Of a DNA stretch of 64,000 nucleotides, positions 45,100 through 57,858 are shown one piece after another (the stretch's first letter is position 1; the number at the start of each line of letters is the position of its first letter). Source of the DNA: Lunularia cruciata (taxonomy: Eukaryota > Streptophyta > Marchantiopsida > Lunulariales > Lunulariaceae); NCBI GenBank assembly GCA_948567375.1, contig OX419761.1:19506243-19570242 (forward strand), in the 5' to 3' direction. The translations under genes and the position numbers were made by a program. Below the pieces are notes generated by a model. That model saw nothing but the letters and a program-made list of their open reading frames with translations, was not told where the DNA came from and made no database searches.

Positions 45100-46110
45100 A
45101 AATATAGGTGTCGTCACATGATTCTAACTTCCACTACAAAGCTCTAAATGCCATGCATTTTTTCTCTATGGAAAGCCATTGAGAAAACTCTTCCAATAAG
45201 ATCATGGCTGCATCATTTGAACTAGTAATAATGGAGATATTTTCCCCAAAGTGTTTGCTTCACCCCAAAGGTAAGTTCCATTTTGATGGTTGCTTGATAT
45301 TGATAGTCATGATGTTGTGATTTCATAGTGAAGTCTAACTCCAATGGTTGCTGAATTCTAATGTGCATGGTGTCAAAGTGAAGTCCCACTCCAATGTTCA
45401 CTTAACTTGGATAGTTGTGATATCATGGTGAAAGTCCCATTCCAATAGTCACCTTTAGGTAGTTAGAACTTATGCTATAGACCTATAAATGCTACAAATG
45501 TGATCTATATGGAAAAACCTTGATATGATGCTTCTAACAAGGCCAAGCACTCCTCATTTTAACTTGTAACCATGGATGTACCAGCCCAATGGTCTATCCT
45601 AATCCAATGGTGTGCTCAAATCTAATGATCATGGTGCTATCTCCAAGTCCCTATCCAATGGTCTTCTTTAGGTGGTTGAAAATTTGGCTACAAACCTTCA
45701 AATGTCACAAATGTATTCTTTATAGAAAGTGCTTGACAAGATGCTTCCAACAAGACCAAGCTTGCTTTATTTGGACTTGTAACCATAGAGATATCAACCC
45801 TAAAGTGTTTGCTCCATTATGATAGTCTACTCCAATCCAATGGTGTGCTCCAGCCCAATGGTTGTGGTACCATGGTGCCATCACCAAATCCTTATCCAAT
45901 GATCTTCTTAGGTGGCTATGACTTCTACTACAAACTTTCAAATGCCAAGAATGTGGTCTATATAGAAAACCCTTGACAAGACACTTCTAACAAGATAAAT
46001 CATAGTCCATTCACATTAGAACTCAAAGAGAAATATTGATTTGTAAGTCTCTATTATACCTTTGAAGGTCTCTTCTCAACCAAAGGTGAATTCCAGCTCA
46101 AATGCATGAC
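45100..46110. repeat. Diverged tandem repeat, about four units of about 215-240 bp
   Basis: Each unit runs through a GGTGGTTG or GGTAGTTAGAAC-type start, CTACAAACCTTCAAATG, a GTCTATATGGAAA-type block, GATGCTTCYAACAAG, and then several copies of CAATGGTGTGCTC-like words. Unit starts lie near 45120, 45457, 45671 and 45911. The motif CTACAAATGCTACAA ... GGAAAGCTC is shared with the tail blocks at 29.93 and 31.21 kb, so the two repeat regions are distantly related. Confidence 0.6.
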
Positions 46111-47060
46111 CACTAAATTCACTATAGAAGCCTTTAAAAACCATATAAAAACTTGATCAAATTATTTTTACAATGATTAAGCAGTCTACAACATTGGTCT
46201 TGGAGTTGATGGAGAAAATTTTACCAAGATTTTTACCTTGACATCATAGATTACATTTCACTTGTGCAAAGGCTACACAAGACTCCTATGCAATAAGGGC
46301 AGAGCAGGCCAAGGCAAAGGAGGAGATAGAGAAGGCATGCAACCTATAAAAGGATGAAGCAAAGAATTCAAAAAAGCTCATATGGGAAAATTTCAAGATG
46401 AAGTAACCAAGCTCTACTCTCCTTGCAAAAAGACCAAACACAAAGAAGACATTTAGAAGATATAGGGTAAATTGCAAGCCCTTTTGACTTCATGCCAAAC
46501 AAAAGCAACAAGTGCACAAGGAGCAATTGAGAGCATGGAACAATGAAGTAAGAGCATTCAAGTGAAGTTGGAGAAAGCCAAGATTTGCTTGATGACTATA
46601 GATGTATATTTTAGCAAGTATAGTAGGAAAGTGGCTGACCAAATGATGAGGATGCCAATGTAGAGCTGAAGAAGGAAGAGAAGGAAGTGGGTGCCTTCAA
46701 ATGAGTGAGGAGTTGATACCTAAAGCCCAAAAAATCTACATTGTCCTAGAATAGGAGTGGACAAAGATACTCCAAAAGATGGAGGAGATGAGGGATCAAC
46801 TAGTAGACCTTTCAAAGAAGGCAATACAAGTGAGGCTATGCTACACCAAATCCACAAGTTTAAGTTGCAAATTTGGACTTGGGAGGTAAAGGTCTGCTCT
46901 AACAAGCAATTAGATTAATTTGTGTGTATGATTGAATGAGCCCACTGATCAAAAGTTTTTGGAGTCTATGGACACACTACTTTTCTAATTTTTAGACTAT
47001 AAAGAGAAGTAGAAATGTTGATTAGGATACATAGAGGCAAAGGTAGTTCTTCACAATCAA
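46111..47060 (+). pseudogene. Family G coiled-coil segment, copy 5
   Basis: Lys/Glu/Ala-rich coding remnants from about 46290 (AAGGAGGAGATAGAGAAGGC ...) to about 46900, then TAGACTATAAAGAGAAG near 46995, as in the copies ending at 14340 and 41860. The frame is interrupted many times. No gag-like domain follows in the same order. Confidence 0.4.
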
Positions 47061-48300
47061 ATAGCCAAAGATCTTTGTAGTCAAAGACCTTTGTGTTGTA
47101 GGATACAAGTAGCCAAAGGCTTAGATAGGGAAAAAATAGTAGAAGTGTAAAACACCTTTGGTATGGAGCACACTTCATGGGTAGAAACACCTTTGTGGTG
47201 GTAAAAACATTTGTTGCCAAAGATCTTTGGAGTTAAAGTCTAAAGGCAGATAATTTTATAAAGAAAGACTGGACATCTTTGTTGATATGCAAGGGATACT
47301 TAATTCAATTGCTATTGTGTTGTGGTTTTCATAGACAATAGAAAAGTAATTTGTGATGTTTATCTCTATATTGTTGGAGTGGATTGCAAGATAGATCCCA
47401 AGGTTCAACAATTGCCATATGAGCAATCTATGTACATCTAAGTGATTGGCCATATGGATTACAATCTTGTCCTATTCAAGGGTGGTGGAGACTTGATAGA
47501 CAAGAAGTGTGTTCTTAGTTTTAGGAGTTCAAGTGGGAGAAGTGCATTAAGAGTGAGAGTTGTAGTAGAGTGTGAGAGATAGAGTGATAAAGGAAGATCT
47601 AAAATAAGGGATGTTCCTTTCTCTTGATTTGCAACTCCCAAATTTATTTCTTGTTAGACTTTAGATTCTACACCATGATCACTTTCAATTTTGAGGTTGC
47701 ATACATGGTGTTAGTGATAGAAACCCCAAGTCTTATTACCCTTCTTGTGTTCACTTATGGATAGGTTTAGGACTTAAAATTTATGTGCTCTTGTAGAAGG
47801 AAAGTGATTTAATTTTTCTCAAGGGATTCAAGATGGAGTCCATGTTTTGGGGTCCATGTATCAAAAAGAGAAATGATTAAGTGAAAAAATTTAAAAAATT
47901 GTGTTTTAACATGAAGAGTCTAGAGTTTTTGATGAATATAGGAGTAAAAAAAGAGCATTTAGGAAGAAAATACCACAATTGGAGAGAAGAGCTAAAATGA
48001 TATGGTTTGGAGACATGAATCAAGGGATTTGAGGAAATTTTGAGTGAGATGTTTGAGTAAATTCATGCACAATTGCACAAATTGGAGGACTATGAGAGTT
48101 AAATCATTGACATTCATGATCTAGTAATGAGGTTGAAGAAAAGACCAAATTTTGGTTGTGTTGAGCTTAAGAAATGTAAGTTTAAGTCAATCTCAAATCT
48201 GATTTGATCAATTAAAGTTGGAATATTGAAACTCAAGGTGTTGAGAAGGAGATTATGAACATGTTTGGGGTTTTGGTCACTTCTCAAGTTTAGGACAAAT
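47061..48300. other. Spacer, no supported gene
   Basis: No frame longer than about 85 codons, no motifs and no repeat boundaries seen up to the degraded LTR at 48301. Confidence 0.4.
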
Positions 48301-49038
48301 TGTAATTCACATTATTGCATGTATACTCTATAGGGATGTTAAGTTTTGTATTGCAGGTGGTGAGAAATATTATCTTTATGGAGTTAGCTTAGCTTCTACA
48401 TTAATCATAATTAGCAAGAGTTAGTCCTAGTTAAGACAAAACTGATTCTGTTCTAAAGGAAGGAAAAAGAGTGAGTGCAACAATTTTTTCTTTCAATATA
48501 TTGAAATTTTTATTTTAATATGTTTAATATATTGGTATTATTCTTAGTTATTTGACTTTGATGAAAGGGTTGAGAACTCTTGGGCCAATAAAGCCTTGTT
48601 GGTGCAGATTTTTCTATATTCCGATGATAGCACATCTAAGGGAATCCTTGACTTAATTGGTAGGTGAGGATAAGTCTATCTACTCATGAGATTATTCCCA
48701 TCTGCTTGATATTCCCTTCTTCTTTTTGACCTTATTTGACTTCTAGCCTAATAAGTTGAGTTACTCTAATAATTAGTATCTTGGGTGTGTAATTTTTTCA
48801 CAAGTATATAAATTATAGGTGAGGAAGTACTCATCATCCTTTCATTTATAACTATATTTGTTTCATTGAGTTCTCTAGTGAATAATGTCTTGAGTTGTGG
48901 ATATGACTTGGAGTTCATGTCTTGGAGTTCTCTTTTTGGAGGAGTGTGATCAAGTGTTGGTTCTTTGCCTTCTTAGTCCATGGTATGCCACCTTAATACC
49001 CATTAAGGGTCCATCCTAAGTGAGGGAGAGGTTTGTTT
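48301..49038 (+). mobile_element. Degraded family B LTR, copy 4
   Basis: It can be aligned along most of its length with copy 2: TGTAATTCACATTATTGCATG start, GAGTTAGCTTAGC-type block, TGAGAACTCTTGGGCC (near 48569), CACAAGTATATAAATT TATA region, and GTGAGGGAGAGGTTTG near the end. It is clearly older than the other copies. No target duplication could be identified. Confidence 0.65.
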
Positions 49039-49376
49039 TTTAGATATATTTATATTTTCATTGCCATGACCTTTCTAGAAGGCAAGATGTTATGTGTTCA
49101 ATTGTGTATAATACAAAAGGAGGCTATGAGAGCTCATTTGGAGAGAACATTTCAGGAGGAAAGTTCTAAACTTATGTTTAGAGAACTTGGACCCATTCTA
49201 TACCATGTAGTTTATAATGATGTTTTTGAGGTGATATTACACATCCTATACACATGAGAGGATTTGGAGAGATTGTGTGAGGTGGATTGCAAATTTTAGA
49301 GATCATGGTGATTTTGGGCAAAACCTCAAGTTGAAGATCTGGATTTGAAATTTTTAAATAGGATATTTTGGGTTAT

Positions 49377-49820
49377 TGTCACACCATTTGTAACATCATA
49401 CCTAGATTGCTGAAACTTTGGAGTAGTAGTGTTGGTAGTCAAAAGTATCTTGGCAGTTACTCATAGACTACTTGTTGATGGTCAGATTTCATGTTTAGAG
49501 TATTGATTACATGGTAAGGCCTACCATCGCTTGCACCATTTGCATTGTCAGATATGCCATTAGTGGGACTATTAGGGTTGGAGACCTAGGTGGAGACCAA
49601 GAGGTATAGTTTCTAAGTGTAGCTCTAGAGAGCTCACTTCTTTTATATTGAGCCTTTGAGTTCTTGGCTATGGTGGACAAAGGCCCGCAAGCATCACCTG
49701 GAGTCTCTTAGCTAGAGTGGGTATGGCTTGATTGTAATCAATGCCCAATTGTTGGCAAACTGTTGAGTGATAGATTAAGTATTGATCTGATTTAGTGTGA
49801 ATCAAGTTGAGAACTAACTA
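49377..49820 (+). repeat. Element A 5' LTR, copy 2
   Basis: TGTCACACCATTTGTAAC ... GAGAACTAACTA aligns with 18940-19359 (reverse complement) almost throughout, for example AGCTCTAGAGAGCTCACTTC and GCATCACCTGGAGTCTCTTAGC. The first about 95 bp of U3 probably lie at 49281-49376 (ATTGCAAATTTTAGAG resembles the U3 start of copy 1) but are strongly diverged. Confidence 0.75.
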
Positions 49821-50712
49821 GTTACATTAGAGAAGTGAGGTCAAGGAGAAATTGGGTGCAAGAATTAAGGATGTTGGTGATATCTCCAATCCTTGTTGAT
49901 TATAGGTAGCTTGATCAAGATTCAAATTTTCATTCAAAGTGATTGTGTGCAGAAATTGGGTGCAAGAACTAAGGGTGTTGGTGGTATCTCCAAGCCTTGC
50001 TAATTGTTGGTAGCTCAATTGGGGTTCATATTTTCCTTGAGAGTGATTGTGTGCAAAAGCTCTTTTAAATTGATGCAAATTTGGCAGTGAGGTAGATGGT
50101 GTGTGGAAATGCTCAGCAAATTTCCCTAAGGAGAGAGTCAATTTCAAGCAATGGTGTTTATTTTGAGCTCAAGAGATGAAAGCAAGACCAATTTGGTGCA
50201 AATTGAGCTCAAAAGGCAAAATTGAAGGTAACTCATTCCCACGAATTAGAGATTTGAAGATCCTCATCTTTTCAATTTGGCTCAAGTTAGAGGAGCTTGG
50301 CCAGAATTGGAGGAAGTTCACCAGATTTGGAGAAGGTTTGAAGTGGCAAGAAGAAAGGTCTTATTTGTCTGAATTTTAGCATTTTGAAGTAAGGTTGTGG
50401 GCTATGAGAGGCTACAAAGGCCAGTTTGCTATCATGAAGCTAGCTATTTTAAGGTAGTTTTTGGTCATTGTTTGGCAAAACTTGCTAGATTGGGCACGAT
50501 AGGGTTTGAACCCTAGATCTTTGGTTGTTAGACTGATTCCCTAGCCAACTAGTCCACCTTCACTTGTTGTCCTAATGATTGTTCCACTAACATCCATACA
50601 TATGTAGCTTTGGTTAGGAGAGACAGTTTGATCCCATTCTTGGTGATCCTGATAGCTTAAGAAGTAGATAACTCCTATCATGTCAAATGCCAAATGGTTG
50701 CAAAGTCAATCT
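49821..50712 (+). other. Element A copy 2 leader, left part
   Basis: Non-coding leader homologous to the leader of copy 1. It ends at AAATGGTTGCAAAGTCAATCT, where element C was inserted; the leader resumes at 58478. An internal duplication (AAATTGGGTGCAAGAA ... AAGGRTGTTGGTG, near 49850 and 49955) is visible. Confidence 0.7.
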
Positions 50713-51398
50713 TGTGAACCGACCTGTCTCTCACTCAAGATGAACCTTTAATGGCTATTATAGTAGCGCACCATGGACTAAGAAGGCAAAGAACCCCAAC
50801 TCCATCATACTACTCCAAGGCTAACACTCCAAAACTCAAACCATTGCTCACTAGAGAACTCAATGAGAGAGAGATAGTTGCAAATGAAAGGATGATCAGT
50901 ACTTCCTCCCCCTAGTTTATATACTTGTGAAATAGTTACGCACCAAATTTACTAATTACTAGAGTAACTCAAGTTACTAGACTAAAAGTCAAACAAAGTC
51001 ACAAAGCTAAAAGAATATCCATACTCATGGGAATATTCTCCTAAGCATGTGGTCTTATCTTGACCCAACCATTGAGTCAAAGATTCCTTCACATGGTCTC
51101 CTTGGACTATAGAAGAATCCAAAATAAAAAAATTTTGGTTCCAAGAGTTCTCAACTCTTTCCTCAAAGTCAAACACCTAGGAATAATATCAAGTCAATAC
51201 ACTAGAATCCAAATAATAGTGCTCATCTCTTTTACTTCTTCTAAAGTAAGACCTCTTCTATCTTAGCTATGAATAACTTTAGCTAATCATGACTAAGGTA
51301 GAACTATTCTTTATCTCTATATAAATAGCATCTCTCAAGTACTTGTAATACCAAACTAAATATCACAATACCACACACATGCACAAATGGGTGTTACA
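50713..51398 (-). repeat. Element C 3' LTR (family B, 686 bp)
   Basis: The plus strand reads TGTGAACCGACC ... GGGTGTTACA. Directly internal (51399-51408) the minus strand reads TTGGGGTAAA, a purine-rich tract suited as polypurine tract. Confidence 0.85.
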
Positions 51399-51419
51399 TT
51401 TACCCCAAGATTAAGTTTC

Positions 51420-52460
51420 CACTATGTCCTCAAAGTGAAGTTCTCTCTACCTTCTATCATACATCTTCATAGTTAATCCTATCAAAGTTTCTTTCTCTCA
51501 CACCTTCTCCACTATGAAAGGTCCAAAGTACTTAGGCAAAAACTTCTTTTTTACTCTCTTGAATCAAATAGAATCAAAAAAAATTACCCAATCACCTTCT
51601 TTGAAAGGCTCCACCTTCTTCTTTCCTTACTTCTTGTCACATCTTTTTTTTTTCCTTTGTGCTTGCTTGACTTGAACCATAGTAACTACTCTTGCCTCTT
51701 CTAATTCCATGAGTTGATCCTTCCTTGACTTCTTCAATCTCCTATGAATGCTTTGGAAGGTAGGAAGATCAAAGTGAACAGATAAAGTAGACTCAATACC
51801 ATATACCAATTGAAATGGAGAATATCCGGTGGGAGTCTTCATGGTTGTCTTCTACTCCTACAAAACTGCATGAATCCTCTTGTCCCAATGATGTTTAGCC
51901 CCTTCCATTTTTGCATCTTTGGCCAACATCATGCACAAGGTCTGATTGGTTCTCTCTACCAAGCCATTGGAATTTGGCTTATAGGATGTAGTTACTCTAT
52001 GTGCGATAAAGAAATATCATAGCATAGCTATAGTAATTCTTCTTGTAAACTCTCTTCCTCTATCAAAAACCAACTCCAAAGGGTGCCTAAACCTAATGAT
52101 AATGCATTCATAAAGAAATCTCCCACCTTCATATTCATTCTTGTCCCTCAATGGTCTAGCCTCAACCCACTTGGTAAGATAATCAATAATTACCACAATA
52201 TACCAATTGTCTCTTGAGGTTCTATCGAGAGGACCTCCAAAATCAATTCTTTACTTCTCAAAAGGTCCTAACAATAGAATTGATCTAAGAGGTGGAGTGA
52301 AAGAAGACTTTCTAGAAAAAGCTTGACAAATATGACAAGTTTTGCAATAATCAAGACAATCCTTGAAAATCCCCCTCCAATGGTAACTTGCATCTAGAAT
52401 TTTGAAAGTAGTCACCTTTCTTGCAAAGTGTCCTCCACACACTAAATGCAATGAAATTCC
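51420..52460 (-). pseudogene. Integrase of element C
   Basis: Zinc-binding region: HLVCGGHFA ... YHWRGIFKDCLDYCKTCHICQ, an HHCC module. Catalytic core: IDFGGPLDR, FDRGREFTR and NSNGLVERTNQTL give the three acidic residues. The C-terminus contains PTGYSPFQLVYG and EGDWVIFFDS. No chromodomain or PHD finger is seen downstream. Stops interrupt the core. The domain would insert element cDNA into the genome. Confidence 0.85.
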
Positions 52461-52739
52461 TTTATGAGTAAGATAGACTCTTCCTTACCCACTACTCTTT
52501 GAATTAGACCATCTGCTCCTTGGTGAAAGAGAATATCCTCCACCATTGTGTAAGGTCTAGAACTTGCTGCAAGGACCTTCCTCTTCCTAGCATGCATCCT
52601 TTTTGGATAGTTAACCTCTTGTAACAAAGTCCCCAATCTCCTTGTACTCCATTGGAACCTCTTGAGTGATTGAGATTGTCATGAGCTCCTCATCTGAGAA
52701 GGAATCATCCATTGGCTCATCTCCATCACGATCATAGGC

Positions 52740-53890
52740 CCTAGATAAAAAATTAGCATTTGCATGTTTCTTCCCTGGTCTATCCTCAATGGTGTAATCA
52801 TACTTAGACAAGAGTATCATCCACCTTGTTAGCCTCCTTTTTATATTAGGCTTGTTGAAGATTTACTTCAAAGCATTGTGATCTGTGACAATGGTGATTT
52901 TCCCTCCAATCAATTAGTGTCTTAACTTCTTTAGACCAAAGATTACTGCCAACCCTTCTCCCTCTATAATAGAGTAGTTCTTGTCTGTGAAACAATTTGC
53001 TTACTAGCAAAAGCTATTGGATGATCATGCACATCTTGGTCTAATTGACTAAGAGTGCATCCTATAGCAATATTGGAAGCATTAGTGTAGAGGATGACAG
53101 GCTCACTTCAATCAAGTTTAGCAAGGATTGGAGCTACAACAAGGGATTGCTTGAGTTCCTCAAAAGGTTTGAGAGCCTTCTTGTCCTCCAAATCACCATG
53201 TATTCTACACCTTTCTTCATGTAGATTATCAATGCATAAGCCTTGTTGGAAACTGAGAAAATGAACCTCCTATAGTACATAACCATCGCAAGAATTGGCA
53301 TAACTTTGTCAAGCTTGAAGGGAATGAAAGGTCTAAGATTTTCCTCATCTTCAATTGGTATTCCATCCTTGGAGATGATGTGCCCCAAAAGAAGACCTTC
53401 TTCACAACCAAAAATGCACTTCTTTGGGTTAAGTAATGCATTTTCTTCATCCAAGCATTGCAAGACCTTGATTAGGTGCTCAAAGTGCTTGTCCTTGCTC
53501 CCATAGACACAATAGTTATCAATGAATTCTCTCACAAATTTCCCAATGAAAGGTTCAAACACCTTGTTCATGAATCATTAGAATGTGGCTAGAGCATTGC
53601 AAAGCCCAAAAGGCATGACCTTGAAAGCATTAGTCCCCCAAGGTGTGATGAATGTGGTGAGTAGTTAATGCTTTGGTGCAATCTTGATTTGGTTATACAA
53701 TTATAAAAATCTTCAAAACTATATCTTTCATGACCTACAACCTCCTCCAAGATCTCATCAATGAATAAAAAAGTGTAATAGTCCTTCTTAGTAAAAACAT
53801 TGAACTTCTTGAAGTCCACACATACCCAAATCTTGCCATTCTTTTTCTTTACAATCATAATTGGAGACACTAGTTCTAAATTATCCATTG
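52740..53890 (-). pseudogene. Reverse transcriptase and RNase H of element C
   Basis: RT motifs: LVSPIMIVKKKNGKIWVCVDF, FIDEILEEVVGHERYSF, then after a frameshift FVREFIDNYCVYGSK, where the catalytic YIDD has become FIDN (53515-53526), and LLGHIISKDGI. RNase H ends with YDYTIEDRPGKKHANANFLSR. The loss of the second catalytic Asp (Asp to Asn) is a G-to-A type change. Confidence 0.85.
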
Positions 53891-54960
53891 CAAAGATAAT
53901 CCAGCCTCCTTGAGCTTATCAATCTCCTCCTTTACAACCAAAGATATTGGTGGACTAATGCAATGTTGCTTTTGGCGGACTGGTCTTTCATGTGACTCCA
54001 TCTCAGTCTTGTGCTCCTCCAAGGTGACTTCCTTTAGATCCTTGGAATTGAAAGTAAATACATGGATCAACTTACGGAAAATCTTTTCAAATCTTATCTT
54101 CTCCTCCTTGGTAACATTTGGACCATACTTGAGGGTAGATAACCTCCTCTCTATCTCCTCAAGTGTCAATGATGATTTATTTGGGTCCTTCAAAACCTCT
54201 GGCTTAGATGCAAAATCCATAGCACACAAGGAATACACATCTGAATCAGATTTAGATTCATTCTCCTCCATGGAGATCTCCTTCTCCATGCTTGTGTCCA
54301 CACTTGAAGCTCCTTCTCCCCAATCTGATCCCCAATAATCAAAAGATGGTGTATTTGAATGTGAAGTGTTGGTGGTGTTAGTGATTGGAACTATGGCTCT
54401 ATGGTTTGATGGCCTGATCCTCAAGTATCCTTTGTGCTATCAATCAGTTATGTGTGCTACTCTCAAACATGGCCTCCTAAGAAGCAAATCATAGCTTGAA
54501 TCCTTCAATACTTGGAAAGTCATGAGATTTTGAACCCCCATAATTGAAACTACCAACTTATCCATCACCCTTATTGGTCAGACTTGTTGTTTTTTTGCCA
54601 TGCTCACCTCTTCATTGACCTTTTTGATATGGAATTCACTACTGATCCTTCATCAACCAATGCATCCTTGATGTTGTGACGATTCACTCTCACATCAATC
54701 TTGGAGGCATATTTACAAGCCTCCTATGATGTTGGTTTGGCATCCATCACCCCATTGACAATGGAGCTTTTGCCTTCTTCTTCTTCTTGCTCCTTGTAGA
54801 AATCAAATCACCTCTAAGAGTCTTTCTCAAGGTAGGGTTCAAAACAGTAAGTTGACTCACTATGATGTTAGTCTTATGATTACCAACATCCTCCAATACA
54901 TTGTAGTTCCATTGTTACTTTGAGATCAAGAAGTCCTCCATCCCTAACTTCTTCCTTGGA
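53891..54960 (-). pseudogene. Protease-to-RT linker of element C
   Basis: The 182-codon frame at 53876-54424 leads into RT (LEEHKTEMESHERPVRQKQ, ISLVVKEEIDKLKEAG), as in many plant gypsy elements. Upstream, SSYDLLLRRPCLRVAHITD (near 54.45-54.52 kb) is the typical C-terminal end of a retropepsin domain. The Asp-Thr/Ser-Gly triad itself was not located. The acidic stretch MEKEISMEENESKSDSD is a linker. Confidence 0.65.
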
Positions 54961-55149
54961 GTCTTTGTTGTTGATGAAGTTGAGGTGAAAGTGCTCCTAG
55001 TAAACAAAGGAGTATCCTTGCTAGGAGTAAATTCTTGAGAAGAGTGTACATCCTCTGCAAAACAAGTTCTCTTCTTCTCTTGTGCCAAAAGCTCCAAATT
55101 AAGACCCTTGGAGTTTGAGCACTCTCACTTCTCATACTTGCTCTCAACC

Positions 55150-56800
55150 ACATCTATGGATGCTATCCTCTTACATTTGTTTGGATCAGGAGCCACTTGG
55201 ATTTTACTACCTCCCTCTTTCCCTCTATTAGCTCCCTCATAACCCCTTCCTCCAATGTAAGTGGAATTTGGGCAATTCCTTTGGATGTGGTCTCTTCCTC
55301 CATAACTGGAACAATTTCTATCATCAAGATTGTAGGCTTGTTTCCCTCCTCTATATGGATAGCTTCCATAACTCCCAGGCCTTCTCTTTACATTTAGATT
55401 AACCTCTCTCTTCTCTCATAGTTGCACCACATTGATCTTGAGATTTGCAAGTTGTTCTATGATAATTTGAAGTGGATCTTTTGGTAGAGGTGCAAGAACT
55501 AGAGCAACTACTACTTGTGGTGCAACCATTGCCACCAAAGTATCATAATTTTCACCATATGGTATCCTTGAGGAGGATACACTAATTTTTTCACCACCAA
55601 ATCACTCTCATTGCCTTCCAAACTCTCCTCCATATGAATTGCAATCTTGATAGCTTCAACCTTGGAAGAAAGTTTCTCATATCTCAGCTTTATTCTTATT
55701 TGTGGTCTCAACACTCTCAACAAATTTAGTAGGCATGGCTCTTATGCCAATCATAGTAGTCTCCACATCATCTCCACCTTTCATCAACAAAATTTGGGCT
55801 TTAACTTCTCCACTCTTTCTACATAGACTCTCACTTTCTCTCCATCTCCTTGTTTGAGAAAGGTAACCTCACTCATCAATCTCTCATGACTCTCATCTAG
55901 AAGAAAAGTCTCAATGAGTGCTTAAGTGAAACTCTCCCAAGACTCTTCTTGCACATCTCTCCTCTCTCTCTTTTGGTATTTCGACTCATACCATGTAAGT
56001 GTTGCATCCTTCAAAATTTTTGGTAATAGTGAGGCCCACTCATGCTTCCCCTCTCATGTTTCCTATGCAAGCTCTCTTGAAGTCTCTCAAAGGCATCCAC
56101 ATCTTTTCCATCCTTGCCAAAGAAACCAGAAGTTTCCCCATCTTAACCCCTCACTATCTTCTTTTCTGTCTCAATTTTTTTCTTTTCTCTCACTTTATAA
56201 CTAATAGTGTATGTAGATGATTTACACCATTTGATAATAATTCACCTGAGGGAATAAAATTTTTTAGGTTTCTCCAAGATTTCTATAGTAACATCAAATC
56301 CAAGAGTTCATATTAATCAATATTAACCTTCAAGGATAGTTTATCTATAAGTTGAAAGATTATCTCCATCACTTAATCTTGAGAACTAGCTGATAGAGGT
56401 TGAATTATTTCTGTAGTTGTGCAAAGACTCTCTCCAAGATCTTTCACCAAAGTCTCCAAAAGTGCTTTTACTCTACTACACTCATGTCCTTTTGGAAGTC
56501 TTTCCATTCCACAAACCTCACACAACTCCTTGGTCTTAGATCTTCTCCCTCCCAATCTTGGTGAAGAAGGTCAAACATGCAAACCCAAGTCAAGGAAGCC
56601 TCTTCTTTCCCTCAATATCTTGCTTTCAAAGGTCAATGGACATGAACTTGCCTTGTGCTTTTTCTCTCTACATAAAAAGCACTTAGACTCACTCTTTCCT
56701 CAAAATGGTGTAGGTTTTTGGATCCTCTCAACACTCTCTTCAAATTCTATTCTAAACTCTCTTTTCCTCAAATCCATACTTAAAATCACCTCAGACCCTT
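55150..56800 (-). pseudogene. Gag of element C with zinc knuckles at both ends
   Basis: Near its end gag has a CCHC-type knuckle CSSYGGRDHIQRNC (55272-55313) whose second Cys is now Tyr. Further upstream, near 56.64 kb, a second exact CCHC motif occurs, CFLCREKKHKASSC, followed by a Cys-rich segment LCEVCGMERLPKGHEC. Between them lies a gag-like segment (FFGKDGKDVDAFERL). Knuckles usually sit only near the gag C-terminus, so the N-terminal pair is unusual. Stops interrupt all parts. Confidence 0.6.
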
Positions 56801-57858
56801 AGGGAACCTTACATAGCCTTAACTTCCACTCTTGGTGAACTTCTATGTTCCCAAGATGAGTCTAAACACTCCAACCCTAAACCCTGAACATGCTTTTTGT
56901 TGCTCTCACACTCTTCATGCATGAAATCTCCTTAATGCACTCAAAGACATCATAATTAACTATAGGATATACAAATGTATCCAAGTTCTCTAACATAAGT
57001 TCAATCCTCTCTTCCCCTAATTTTCTCTCAAACTGAGCTCTCATAACCTTTATCTGTCTAATATAGAATTGTATGCGGTGTCATACTTTTCTTTTCTCTC
57101 TTTGGGAACACACAAGGTGCCTAGTTGTGGAGATTGCAGATTAGAGGCTGCAGGTAAACCTATAACTACTTGTCTGAACATACATGTTACCCAACCATTA
57201 GAAGCCTCTACTCTTGTAACTAGTATTCTTGCTATTGAGTAGGGTAGTGAAGGGAAACCTAACCAATCATCACAACACGCACTCTTGGTCTACTAGTCAT
57301 CACTTCCACATTACCAAGGAGAAATACACCACATCCCTAAAAGGGAAGAACCTAAGTGCAAAGCACGCTCACCAATCCAAACCAATTGGGCAAACAAATA
57401 GGCATGCAAGCACAGAGAGGATCCAATCACAAGAATATGATAACAACTTTCTATGCTTTTGTCAGAAAAGAGCTTCAGAGTCTTCTTGCTCTATCATCAA
57501 GCTAATTTCAACATGTACTCCAAGTCTCCTCCAATCTGTACTTTGATTTCAACAATTTCCTACTCCATGTGGGGATTTCCTATATCTTCTTGATGGGAAA
57601 ACTCTATGTAGCTTATATGAACATAATTTTTTTTAATAACTTAGATTTGAGTGTTCTAAACTTCAATAAAAAGCTTGTAAGATAAGCTTTCCAATGACAT
57701 AAAATAGGCCCCAATTAGATCACTAAAGCTCCCTTGACAAGCTCTCAAATGTGGCCAGGTTTTTGCAACTTTCACCCTAATTTCAAAATCCCTATTTTAG
57801 GGTTTGCTCCTGGTTCTTGGTAAATTTTCCCCAAATTTCTGATTCATAAGTACACTGT
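56801..57858 (-). other. Element C leader
   Basis: No coding frame. The block around 57265-57440 resembles the element A leader (27170-27370), so the two families share leader sequence. The primer binding site and the last about 100 bp of the adjacent LTR are deleted at 57858. Confidence 0.5.

Noticed and set aside
51420-52460. Possible PHD finger or chromodomain at the end of the element C integrase
   Set aside because: No Cys/His pattern or chromodomain-like aromatic motif was found before the polypurine tract.
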